DNA of 46,321 bases, taken from NCBI GenBank assembly GCA_002783205.1, contig PFEY01000045.1:1-46321 (forward strand), in the 5' to 3' direction. The DNA comes from Rhodobacteraceae bacterium CG17_big_fil_post_rev_8_21_14_2_50_63_15 (GTDB lineage Bacteria > Pseudomonadota > Alphaproteobacteria > Rhodobacterales > Rhodobacteraceae). A program made the position numbers and the translations under genes. The notes beneath the pieces are model-generated. The model was given only the letters and a program-made list of their open reading frames with translations, did no database searches and was not told the DNA's origin. How positions within the stretch are numbered: position 1 is the stretch's first letter; every line of letters begins with the position of its first letter. Of the stretch, positions 1 through 6,827 are shown one piece after another.

Positions 1-245
1 GATCCCGGTGAAGGCGTATTTACGGTTAGAGGCTCTGGCCCGCAACCCCTTTTTTCGGCTTTTGTCATCTTTTTTTCAAAAACCTGGTTTTTTAGGGAAT
101 ATTAAGGGGTTAGAGGACAATCAGGGAAGAATTCCGTGCTTTTGCGCAACAATATGACTCACCGAAATGACGCCCCATGCCTACATCTGGGGTTATCCAT
201 AGACTTACCCCCAAGAGCGGGTAAATGCGCTCGCCAAAGCCCGAC
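1..245. other. Gene-free left edge, AT-rich
   Basis: I see no convincing coding region here. The stretch around 65-115 is clearly richer in A and T than the rest of the window, with runs of T and A. A DnaA-box-like nonamer TTATCCATA lies at 193-201, inside an imperfect TGGGG...CCCCA inverted repeat (about 188-214). The region is downstream of msrQ and probably upstream of a gene outside the window, so a promoter or intergenic spacer is the simplest reading. Confidence 0.4.
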
Positions 246-848
246 TCACACGCGGCGACTCTGTCCCAATGGGCGCCATCGCAACCCGATGAGTCCCAGA
301 ATCACCGCCAGGTAGATCAGTGGCTCGATCTGAAATCCCTTGACCAGCCAGAGGAAATGCACCGCCCCCAGCACCGCGACCACATAGGTCAAGCGGTGCA
401 GTCGCCGCCACGACGGGCCGAGGCGACGGACCGACCAGGTGTTGGAGGTCAGCGCCAGCGGGATCATCAGCAGGAAGGCGGTGAATCCAACCATCACATA
501 GGGCCGCTTGACGATCTCGGTCCAGATCCGTGCCGGCGCCTGCACATCAAGCACCAGCCAGACCAGGAGATGAAGGCAGACATAAAAAAAGGCGAGCAGG
601 CCGAAGGCCCGGCGAAACCGGATCAGGTTGACCCCGACATATTGCCGAAGCGGCGTGATCGACAGACCGATGATCAGCAGTTGCAGCGCGATCTTGCCCA
701 ACTCGCGCTCGAGCGCCTTGATCGGTTCGGCCCCCAGCCCGCCGGTCAGGCCAAGGTAAAAGAGCCAGACCGAAGGAGCGCCATAGAAGAGCCAGATGGC
801 CCACACCGGCACCTGCCGGATCAGCCCGTTGATCCGCTCAGCCCACAT
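246..848 (-). CDS. msrQ: MsrQ, haem-binding membrane subunit of the MsrPQ methionine sulfoxide reductase
   Basis: A 200-residue integral membrane protein of the ferric-reductase-like transmembrane family. MsrQ passes electrons from the quinone pool or flavin through b-type haem to periplasmic MsrP. Several hydrophobic helices are visible, for example around residues 16-34, 83-102, 117-133 and 155-170. Histidines at the ends of helices (YVCLHLLVW, WRRLHRLTY, GAVHFLWLVKG) fit haem ligation. Length matches the family. The start ATG overlaps the msrP stop by one base (TGATG), so the two are translated as one operon, and the neighbour confirms the call. The C-terminus is basic (RWRPLGQSRRV), as expected for a cytoplasmic tail. 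Confidence 0.93.
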   Translation of the reverse strand: MWAERINGLIRQVPVWAIWLFYGAPSVWLFYLGLTGGLGAEPIKALERELGKIALQLLIIGLSITPLRQYVGVNLIRFRRAFGLLAFFYVCLHLLVWLVLDVQAPARIWTEIVKRPYVMVGFTAFLLMIPLALTSNTWSVRRLGPSWRRLHRLTYVVAVLGAVHFLWLVKGFQIEPLIYLAVILGLIGLRWRPLGQSRRV

Positions 849-1750
849 CAGAAATTCTTCACGAGATCCATTCCCGCATAGAGCCCCGCCACCTCGTCAC
901 CGTAACCGTTGAACATCAATGTCGGCTTGCGCGGTGAAAACAGCCCGCCGCCGATCTGCCGTTCGGTGGCCTGCGACCAGCGCGGGTGATCCACCTCGGG
1001 GTTCACATTGCTGTAAAATCCGTATTCGCGCGCGTTTGCCTTGTTCCAGCTGGTCGGCGGCTCCTTGTCCGTCAGGGTGATGCGCACCACCGACTTGATC
1101 GATTTGAAGCCGTATTTCCACGGCACCACCAGCCGCAGCGGCGCACCGTTCTGCGCCGGGATATCGCGGCCGTAGATGCCCGTCGCCATGATCGTCAGCG
1201 GATGCCGCGCCTCATCGAGCCGCAAACCCTCGACATAGGGCCAGTCCAGCACCCGATAGCGCACCCCCGGCATTTCATCCGCGCGCAGCACGGTCTCGAA
1301 GGCCACATATTTCGCGCCCGGCTGCACCCCGGCCAGCGCCAAGAGATCGGCCAGTTCGAAACCGTTCCAGGGCACCACCATCGACCATGCTTCGACGCAG
1401 CGGAACCGGTAGATGCGTTCCTCGATGGTCATCACGCGCATGATCTCGTCAAACGCATAATCGCCCGGCCGGTCCACCAGACCGTCGATGCGCACCGTCC
1501 ACGGAGCGACTGTCAGCATCCTCGCGTTGCGCGCAGGGTCGCCCTTGTCGGTTCCGAATTCATAATAATTGTTGTAGCGGGTGATATCTTCCCATGTGTT
1601 GGGCGTCAGGCTCTCGGCATCTGCTGGCAAACCCGCCCCCGCAAGGCCGAGTCCCGCCAACGCCGCACCGATCAGCGTCCGGCGGCTCAGAAATGCCGCT
1701 TCTGGCGTCACATCCTGCGAACTCAGTGTGTTTTTCCAGCGATAGGCCAT
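848..1750 (-). CDS. msrP: MsrP, Tat-exported molybdopterin methionine sulfoxide reductase catalytic subunit
   Basis: A periplasmic molybdoenzyme of the YedY/sulfite oxidase fold that reduces methionine sulfoxide in oxidised envelope proteins, receiving electrons from MsrQ. The ATG at 1750 is chosen because GGGAGAG lies just upstream; an upstream in-frame start at 1807 has no comparable support. This gives 300 residues, the normal length. A twin-arginine signal (SRRTLIG, residues 22-28) precedes a hydrophobic stretch and an Ala-rich cleavage area. The cysteine that binds molybdenum is C118 in [14 protein letters not shown], and the C-terminal half holds the conserved [16 protein letters not shown]. 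It is co-transcribed with msrQ. Confidence 0.95.
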   Translation of the reverse strand: MAYRWKNTLSSQDVTPEAAFLSRRTLIGAALAGLGLAGAGLPADAESLTPNTWEDITRYNNYYEFGTDKGDPARNARMLTVAPWTVRIDGLVDRPGDYAFDEIMRVMTIEERIYRFRCVEAWSMVVPWNGFELADLLALAGVQPGAKYVAFETVLRADEMPGVRYRVLDWPYVEGLRLDEARHPLTIMATGIYGRDIPAQNGAPLRLVVPWKYGFKSIKSVVRITLTDKEPPTSWNKANAREYGFYSNVNPEVDHPRWSQATERQIGGGLFSPRKPTLMFNGYGDEVAGLYAGMDLVKNF

Positions 1751-1825
1751 GTCAACTCTCCCAAAGGTTTCCCAATGATATAGAGACTGACACGGGCGCT
1801 GCCACACGTTGCTTTCAGTCAGGTC

Positions 1826-3319
1826 TCACAAAGCCGCGTTCACATTATAACTTGGACGGATCTCGTTGAACCGAACCGAGGTGCCATCCGCCATCACCAG
1901 CCGCACATGCCGCCGCCGCATCAGGCGCGGTTCGGCCACGCCCACCGAATGCGCGATGGTTTCCACCTCCTTGATCACCGAGGTCGCGTAGTTGGCAACC
2001 TTGATATACTTGTCCTCGACAACAAGGCCCCTTTGCAGGCGCTTGTCATGGGTCGTGATCCCGGTGGGGCAGGTATTCTTGTTGCATTTCAGGGCCTGAA
2101 TACAGCCAAGGCTGAACATGAATCCCCGCGCCGATGTGACAAAATCCGCTCCTGCGCAAATCGCCCAGGCCACGTCACCCGGATTGACCAGCTTGCCGCT
2201 GGCGATCATCCGGATCCGATCTTTCAAGCCATAGCGGTCGCGCAGGTCCACCATCCGGGGTAGCGCGTCGCGGATCGGCATTCCGACCAGATCCATCAGC
2301 GGCATCGGAGCCGCACCGGTGCCCCCTTCGCCGCCGTCGATGGTGATGAAATCGGGGGCGCAATCGGCACCACGCGCATTGATCAGTTCAAAGAGCGGTT
2401 CCCAGGCTTCGGATGTTCCGATCACGGTCTTGAAACCGACCGGACGGCCCGTCACCCTGCGGATGTGAGAGATCACATCCAGCAACTCGCCAAAATCGTT
2501 GATATCGGCATGACGATTTGGTGAAACGCTGTCCTGTCCAATCTCGATCCCGCGGATGCTGGCAATCTCGGCGTTTACCTTCTCTCCGGGCAGGATACCA
2601 CCCTTGCCGGGCTTTGCCCCTTGCGCCAGCTTCAATTCGAACATCTTTACGCAAGGGTTGTCAGAGACCTCGCGCAGACGTTCGTCGCTCAGTGCGCCTT
2701 GCATATCGCGCACACCGTATTTTGCGGTGCCGATCTGATATACCAGATCGCAATTACCGGTCAGGTGGAACTTACTCATCCCCCCCTCGCCGGTATTGAG
2801 CCAGATCCCTGCCCGTGCCGCCCCCCGGCTCAGCGCCTCGACTGCGGGGCGCGAAATCGCACCATAGCTCATTCCCGAGATGTTGAAGATGGATTTGGCA
2901 CTATAGGGGATCGCTGCCGTCGGCCCGATCTCCATCGGGGCGGTGATCGAAAACTGATCGTCCAGCGGTGGAAATACCGCAGGAACAAAAATCGGTGTGC
3001 CCGGCACCCCCAGATTGCGGGTCGAACCAAAGGCAATGGTGTTGCCCTTTCCCTTGGTCGCGTGAGTGACCCAATCGCGCTGTGCGCGGTTGAACGGCAT
3101 CTCTTCACGGTCCATGGCAAAGAAATACTGACGGAAGAATTCCCCCAGTTTGGTAAAGAGTCCGCGAAATCGCCCTATCACGGGATAATTGCGCCGGATC
3201 GCGTCACCGGGTTGTGTTTTGTCCAGCACGTAGAACAGCAGCGCCAGCAAGACCACGATCCCCAGCAACAACACAAAGAGCAGCGCCAGAATCTCTAGGA
3301 TCTGCGTCACGTAACCCAT
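1826..3319 (-). CDS. Membrane-anchored FMN-binding glutamate synthase-family protein
   Basis: A 497-residue protein related to the FMN-binding synthase domain of the glutamate synthase large subunit. It has no glutamine amidotransferase domain. The ATG at 3319 is preferred because GGAG lies upstream. An N-terminal hydrophobic helix (about residues 6-29, ILALLFVLLLGIVVLLALLF) should anchor it in the membrane. The core contains the flavin-barrel motifs SFNISGMSYGA-like FNISGMSYGAISR, GEGGMSKFHL, PGKGGILPGEKV, and IDGGEGGTGAAP. A cysteine cluster CIQALKCNKNTCPTG matches the 3Fe-4S site of GltB. No small subunit (GltD) lies nearby, so the electron donor and the real substrate are unknown; glutamate synthesis should not be assumed. 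It is transcribed toward msrP with about 75 bases between. Confidence 0.85.
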   Translation of the reverse strand: MGYVTQILEILALLFVLLLGIVVLLALLFYVLDKTQPGDAIRRNYPVIGRFRGLFTKLGEFFRQYFFAMDREEMPFNRAQRDWVTHATKGKGNTIAFGSTRNLGVPGTPIFVPAVFPPLDDQFSITAPMEIGPTAAIPYSAKSIFNISGMSYGAISRPAVEALSRGAARAGIWLNTGEGGMSKFHLTGNCDLVYQIGTAKYGVRDMQGALSDERLREVSDNPCVKMFELKLAQGAKPGKGGILPGEKVNAEIASIRGIEIGQDSVSPNRHADINDFGELLDVISHIRRVTGRPVGFKTVIGTSEAWEPLFELINARGADCAPDFITIDGGEGGTGAAPMPLMDLVGMPIRDALPRMVDLRDRYGLKDRIRMIASGKLVNPGDVAWAICAGADFVTSARGFMFSLGCIQALKCNKNTCPTGITTHDKRLQRGLVVEDKYIKVANYATSVIKEVETIAHSVGVAEPRLMRRRHVRLVMADGTSVRFNEIRPSYNVNAAL

Positions 3320-3701
3320 CTTCACACTCCAAATGATTGCCCCGGCGCGCCATGGTCCTGTGGCGCGCAAATTGCACGTTTGATATGGGTCGAACAAGCT
3401 GCCAAATTGCATCCCAAGACCGGAATTCAACACGTTTGCGTCCGCTCCGGGTCATTCGTCTATCGGCAGCACCACGCGCAGACCAGCCGCCCGAAAAGGC
3501 TCTGGAAAGAAGGAGGATTTCCGCGCAATCATAAAATCGTGATTGGATGTTACATTTTCCAATCGCTTAGGAGCGTGCCGTTCTTTGTCAAGCAGCCTCG
3601 GCGGGAATCCCCGATGAACCAAACCGCATGACGCGTCGTAAAGCGGGCATGATGTCCTTGCAGGCATCGTTGATCCAACTTTTGAAAATGGAGTCCAACT
3701 C
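3320..3701. promoter_or_regulatory. Divergent intergenic region with an inverted repeat
   Basis: This 382-base spacer between the glutamate-synthase-like gene (leftward) and the fasciclin gene (rightward) holds no credible gene and should contain both promoters. A 7-bp inverted repeat GATTGGA (3541-3547) / TCCAATC (3558-3564), with a 10-base spacer, lies in its more AT-rich centre and is a candidate regulator-binding site. GGAG upstream of position 3702 is the ribosome binding site of the fasciclin gene. Confidence 0.45.
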
Positions 3702-4181
3702 ATGTTTCGCAGAACGTATCTTGCCCTGACCACCGCCGTCCTGATGGCCGGCCCCGTTTTTGCCGATGCGCACGGCAAGGACATTGTCGATATCGCCGCC
3801 GGCAACGAGAACTTCTCGACCCTCGTCGCCGCGGTTCAGGCGGCAGGCCTCGTTGACACACTCAAGGGCGAAGGCCCCTTGACCGTCTTTGCCCCGACCA
3901 ATGACGCCTTCGCCGCCCTGCCCGCCGGCACGGTCGAAAACCTGCTCAAACCCGAGAACAAGGATCAACTGATCGCGATCCTGACCTATCACGTGGTGCC
4001 GGGCAAGGTCATGTCAGGCGATCTGTCGAACGGCATGACCGCAACCACGGTGCAGGGCAGCGATGTAACCATCATGACCGAGGGCGGCGTGAGCGTGCAG
4101 GGCGCCAATGTCACCACCGCCGACATCGAGGCGAGCAACGGCGTCATCCACGTGATCGACGCGGTGATCATTCCCAAATAA
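3702..4181 (+). CDS. Secreted fasciclin (FAS1) domain protein
   Basis: A 159-residue exported protein made of one FAS1 domain, a fold used in adhesion and matrix contacts. The signal peptide is residues 1-22 or so ([23 protein letters not shown], cleavage likely after an Ala). The domain shows both FAS1 boxes: H1-like [16 protein letters not shown] near residue 65, the central YHVVPGKV segment, and the C-terminal [18 protein letters not shown] precedes the ATG and a strong intrinsic terminator follows the stop, so it is probably monocistronic. The exact ligand is unknown. Confidence 0.92.
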   Translation: MFRRTYLALTTAVLMAGPVFADAHGKDIVDIAAGNENFSTLVAAVQAAGLVDTLKGEGPLTVFAPTNDAFAALPAGTVENLLKPENKDQLIAILTYHVVPGKVMSGDLSNGMTATTVQGSDVTIMTEGGVSVQGANVTTADIEASNGVIHVIDAVIIPK

Positions 4182-4201
4182 TCCAGCCCTCGCAGGAAAC
4201 C

Positions 4202-4234
4202 GGGGTAGCCTTGATGGCTGCCCCATTTATTTTT
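4202..4234 (+). terminator. Rho-independent terminator of the fasciclin gene
   Basis: Stem GGGGTAGCC (4202-4210) pairs with GGCTGCCCC (4216-4224) with one G-T wobble, closing a 5-base loop TTGAT. It is followed by ATTTATTTTTT on the plus strand. It lies between the convergent fasciclin gene and the 4227-5867 gene; the T-run overlaps the latter's stop codon. Confidence 0.9.
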
Positions 4235-5867
4235 TGTGGATCACCGCAACTTGGTCCTTGCGGCCCTTCTGGAATCGCACCGGCTCGACGAGGCACCCCG
4301 AAATCATCGGGGCAAGGGCATTGAACTCGGCCGCGATGCTCGGGTCAGAATGGCTGAATATCCGGTCATCGAGCCAACTGCGAAACAGTGCCGCCGTCTT
4401 GGTGATCCCTTTCTTCTCATAGGTGTCAGGCTGCCAGCGGAGATCCTCGATCACATAGAGACCACCCGATTCGAGCTTTGGGAAAATCTCAAGAAACGCA
4501 TTCTGCTGATGATGGCTGGCATGGCTCGCATCATCGATCACGATGGTTGGTGTCGGGCGCACCCCGGCGATCGCCGCCCGGATCGCCGCCCGATCATCCA
4601 TGTCACAGCGATGGAAAGTGAATCTCTCATGCTTGAACCAGGCGAAATCCGACACGTCCAGGCCGTGCACATTGGCCTTTGGGAAATAGTCCAGCCACAT
4701 CCGGATCGACGGCAGGTCGGTTGTCTCTCGATCGGCTGTGATCCCATGTTCCGGTCCACCGATCAGCAGACCCATTTCCAGAAACGTGATCTTGCGGCCC
4801 CGGTAGGGATGAAACAGCATGTGATAAAGTTCGGTATAACGATGCTTCTTCGATCCCTTGTCGGACCCATAGCGATCCGCCAGATCGGTGAGGTTTTCGC
4901 CCCCGATGCCTAGAGGTTTCAGATCCGCCGCCGCGGGTCGGGACGGTGCAACCGCCGGAGCAGCCGGGAGAGCGCGTGCCTTTTTCGCCTTGTCTTTGGT
5001 CTTGTCCGTCTTGTCTTTGGTCATTCCGGCTTTCTCCTCACGCGATCGGACCGGTGCCACAGCAACGTCCACCTTGTGTTTTGTCAACAGCATGTCCAGA
5101 TAGCTGTCCGTTTCAGGTAATCCGCCGAGATGTGACAGGAATTCCTTGATCCGTCGTCCGTAGAAATGGATCGAATAGGTCTCGGGTGCCAGCACCTCCT
5201 CGATCTTCGACTTGAGCCCGGTGCGCAGCAACTGCCGCCGGTTGCGAAAACCGACCGGGTAGAGCCCCGACACCGGCAACGCATGTTTCGCCTCGCCGGT
5301 CTTTCTCAGATAATGCGTCAAGGCATGTGGCCCCCACACGCCCCAGGGCATCTCGCTCACATGGCGCGGGGTGCCCGCCTCGGCCAATCGCTCCAGGTCT
5401 GCCCGTTCCGCACCCTCGGCCCATTCGGGTATTCCATATTCATCCTCGGTCATTTCCAGAAGCTGGCCGAGTGCATCACTGTCTGGCGGCAGGCCCAGCA
5501 CACCGCCATTGATGTGATGCCGGCTCTCCCAGCCAAAGAAATGCCCGGTCTCGCTCTGAAACGGGCGCACACAATAGGCATCGAGATCGGCCCAGATCAT
5601 CCGGTCGTTGCGGCGCAGCAGGTGATAGCGGAACACATCCGAAAAGAGCGCGAAGCTGCCGGTGCGTCCGTGCTGCAGAAACCGGTCGATCCGCAGCACG
5701 CTGTCGCCATGCACCCTCTCGATCCCCTCGGGCACATTCTGCACCTCGCCGTAATGGTAGAGTTTCACGTGATGCCCGGCATCGCGGAACGACGCCGCAC
5801 AGAGCACCTCGACATAGCTCAGCGGCCCCTCGACCCAGAGCATGCCGATCTCGTAATCCTTGCGCAT
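4227..5867 (-). CDS. Two-domain protein: glycosyltransferase-like N-terminus, class I SAM methyltransferase-like C-terminus
   Basis: About 546 residues. The N-terminal half (to about 265) resembles capsular/GT-A-like sugar transferases: a DxD motif in MIWADLDAYCVRPF near residue 95 would bind a metal-nucleotide sugar, and HHINGGVLGLPP is typical of these enzymes. A lysine/alanine/proline-rich low-complexity linker follows (about 278-315). The C-terminal half resembles macrocin O-methyltransferase/CmcI-like enzymes: DKGSKKHRYTELYHMLF, a glycine-rich FLEMGLLIGG motif, an acidic IDDASHASHHQ segment and VIEDL. Two ATGs occur in tandem; AAGGAGGG touches the first (5870), so the second (5867) has better spacing. 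It is the last gene of the 8848-4227 operon. I infer sugar transfer plus methylation of a surface glycan; substrates are unknown. Confidence 0.72.
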   Translation of the reverse strand: MRKDYEIGMLWVEGPLSYVEVLCAASFRDAGHHVKLYHYGEVQNVPEGIERVHGDSVLRIDRFLQHGRTGSFALFSDVFRYHLLRRNDRMIWADLDAYCVRPFQSETGHFFGWESRHHINGGVLGLPPDSDALGQLLEMTEDEYGIPEWAEGAERADLERLAEAGTPRHVSEMPWGVWGPHALTHYLRKTGEAKHALPVSGLYPVGFRNRRQLLRTGLKSKIEEVLAPETYSIHFYGRRIKEFLSHLGGLPETDSYLDMLLTKHKVDVAVAPVRSREEKAGMTKDKTDKTKDKAKKARALPAAPAVAPSRPAAADLKPLGIGGENLTDLADRYGSDKGSKKHRYTELYHMLFHPYRGRKITFLEMGLLIGGPEHGITADRETTDLPSIRMWLDYFPKANVHGLDVSDFAWFKHERFTFHRCDMDDRAAIRAAIAGVRPTPTIVIDDASHASHHQQNAFLEIFPKLESGGLYVIEDLRWQPDTYEKKGITKTAALFRSWLDDRIFSHSDPSIAAEFNALAPMISGCLVEPVRFQKGRKDQVAVIHKK

Positions 5868-5891
5868 CATCCCTCCTTGCCGCCCCTGCTG

Positions 5892-6827
5892 TCAGACCTG
5901 TTCCACATCCAGCATCCGGATCTGTGGATCCGCGCGGATCGCTTCCACATCGCGCGCATAAATACGTGTGAGATGCGCCCGCTCCTCGGCTGTCCAGGGA
6001 TCATAGCCGCCAAACTCTGGCCCGCGCGGATAGCACTCCTGCAATTCCACCCGCCGCGCCATCGCCGCCGCAACGCCCTCCCGGTGGATGATCTGCAAGA
6101 GTGCCTCCACCGCCCGGCCAGAGGCAGAGGGGCGCTTGTTCTTGTCGCTCGGCGCCTTGAGCGTGGTGACATCCACCTCCGGGCCGATCAGATTGGCCAG
6201 GATTGCGCGATCGAGCGAACGAAACGCCTCAAAGGTCCACACGGTCAGAGACGCGCCCGGAAAAGCCGCCATCACCGATTTCAGCGCTTTGTGCCAGTTT
6301 GGCATATGTGCCAGCACCTGGAGGCGCATCTCGGCCTCATCGGTGAATTTCCCCGGCCCCAGCGAGCGCAGATATTCGACATAGGCCGAGGCAAAGAAAT
6401 CGGCGTAATTGCGAATACCCAGATGCAACTCTGCCACCGGGACCGGAAACTGCGCCGCAAAGGTCCGGGTCAACTGGTCGCGGTAGACGTAAAGCAGCCC
6501 GCGTTTGACGCAATGCCCGCAATGCCCGGCCATGTTTTCCTCCGAGAGGATGACACGCCGCGGATCCCCGGCGAGGACTGCGTCGAAAAAGGCTCCGGTC
6601 CTCGCGCGCAATTCGGTCTCGGTGTATTTCGTCCGATAATCGAGCCCCTGCGCCTCGTAGACAAAGAGCTGACAGGGCACCGTCAGGTCCTTTCGGGTCT
6701 CGCGGTGATGCACATAGGCAACCCCCGCCTTGCGCAGCATCTTCTCATTACGCCCGAGGACCGCCTGGATATGGCTGGTGGCGGTCTTGTGAAACCCGCC
6801 ATGCAGCACGACATAGGGCACACTCAT
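5892..6827 (-). CDS. Sulfotransferase-like P-loop protein
   Basis: A 311-residue cytoplasmic protein. Its N-terminus HGGFHKTATSHIQ (residues 9-21) matches the 5' phosphosulfate-binding loop of bacterial PAPS-dependent sulfotransferase-like proteins (GxHKTGTTxxQ type). The rest is poorly conserved, as usual in this family. The start ATG overlaps the stop of the upstream gene by 4 bases (ATGA), so translation is coupled. With glycosyltransferases on both sides, a role in decorating a surface polysaccharide or protein is the best inference. The PAPS donor could come from the Sat-CysC fusion at 44473. A kinase-like or other P-loop function cannot be excluded from sequence alone. Confidence 0.65.
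   Translation of the reverse strand: MSVPYVVLHGGFHKTATSHIQAVLGRNEKMLRKAGVAYVHHRETRKDLTVPCQLFVYEAQGLDYRTKYTETELRARTGAFFDAVLAGDPRRVILSEENMAGHCGHCVKRGLLYVYRDQLTRTFAAQFPVPVAELHLGIRNYADFFASAYVEYLRSLGPGKFTDEAEMRLQVLAHMPNWHKALKSVMAAFPGASLTVWTFEAFRSLDRAILANLIGPEVDVTTLKAPSDKNKRPSASGRAVEALLQIIHREGVAAAMARRVELQECYPRGPEFGGYDPWTAEERAHLTRIYARDVEAIRADPQIRMLDVEQV

Noticed and set aside
1-245. Replication origin at the left edge
   Set aside because: Only one imperfect DnaA box is visible, with no dnaA, hemE, parAB or other origin-linked gene in the window.
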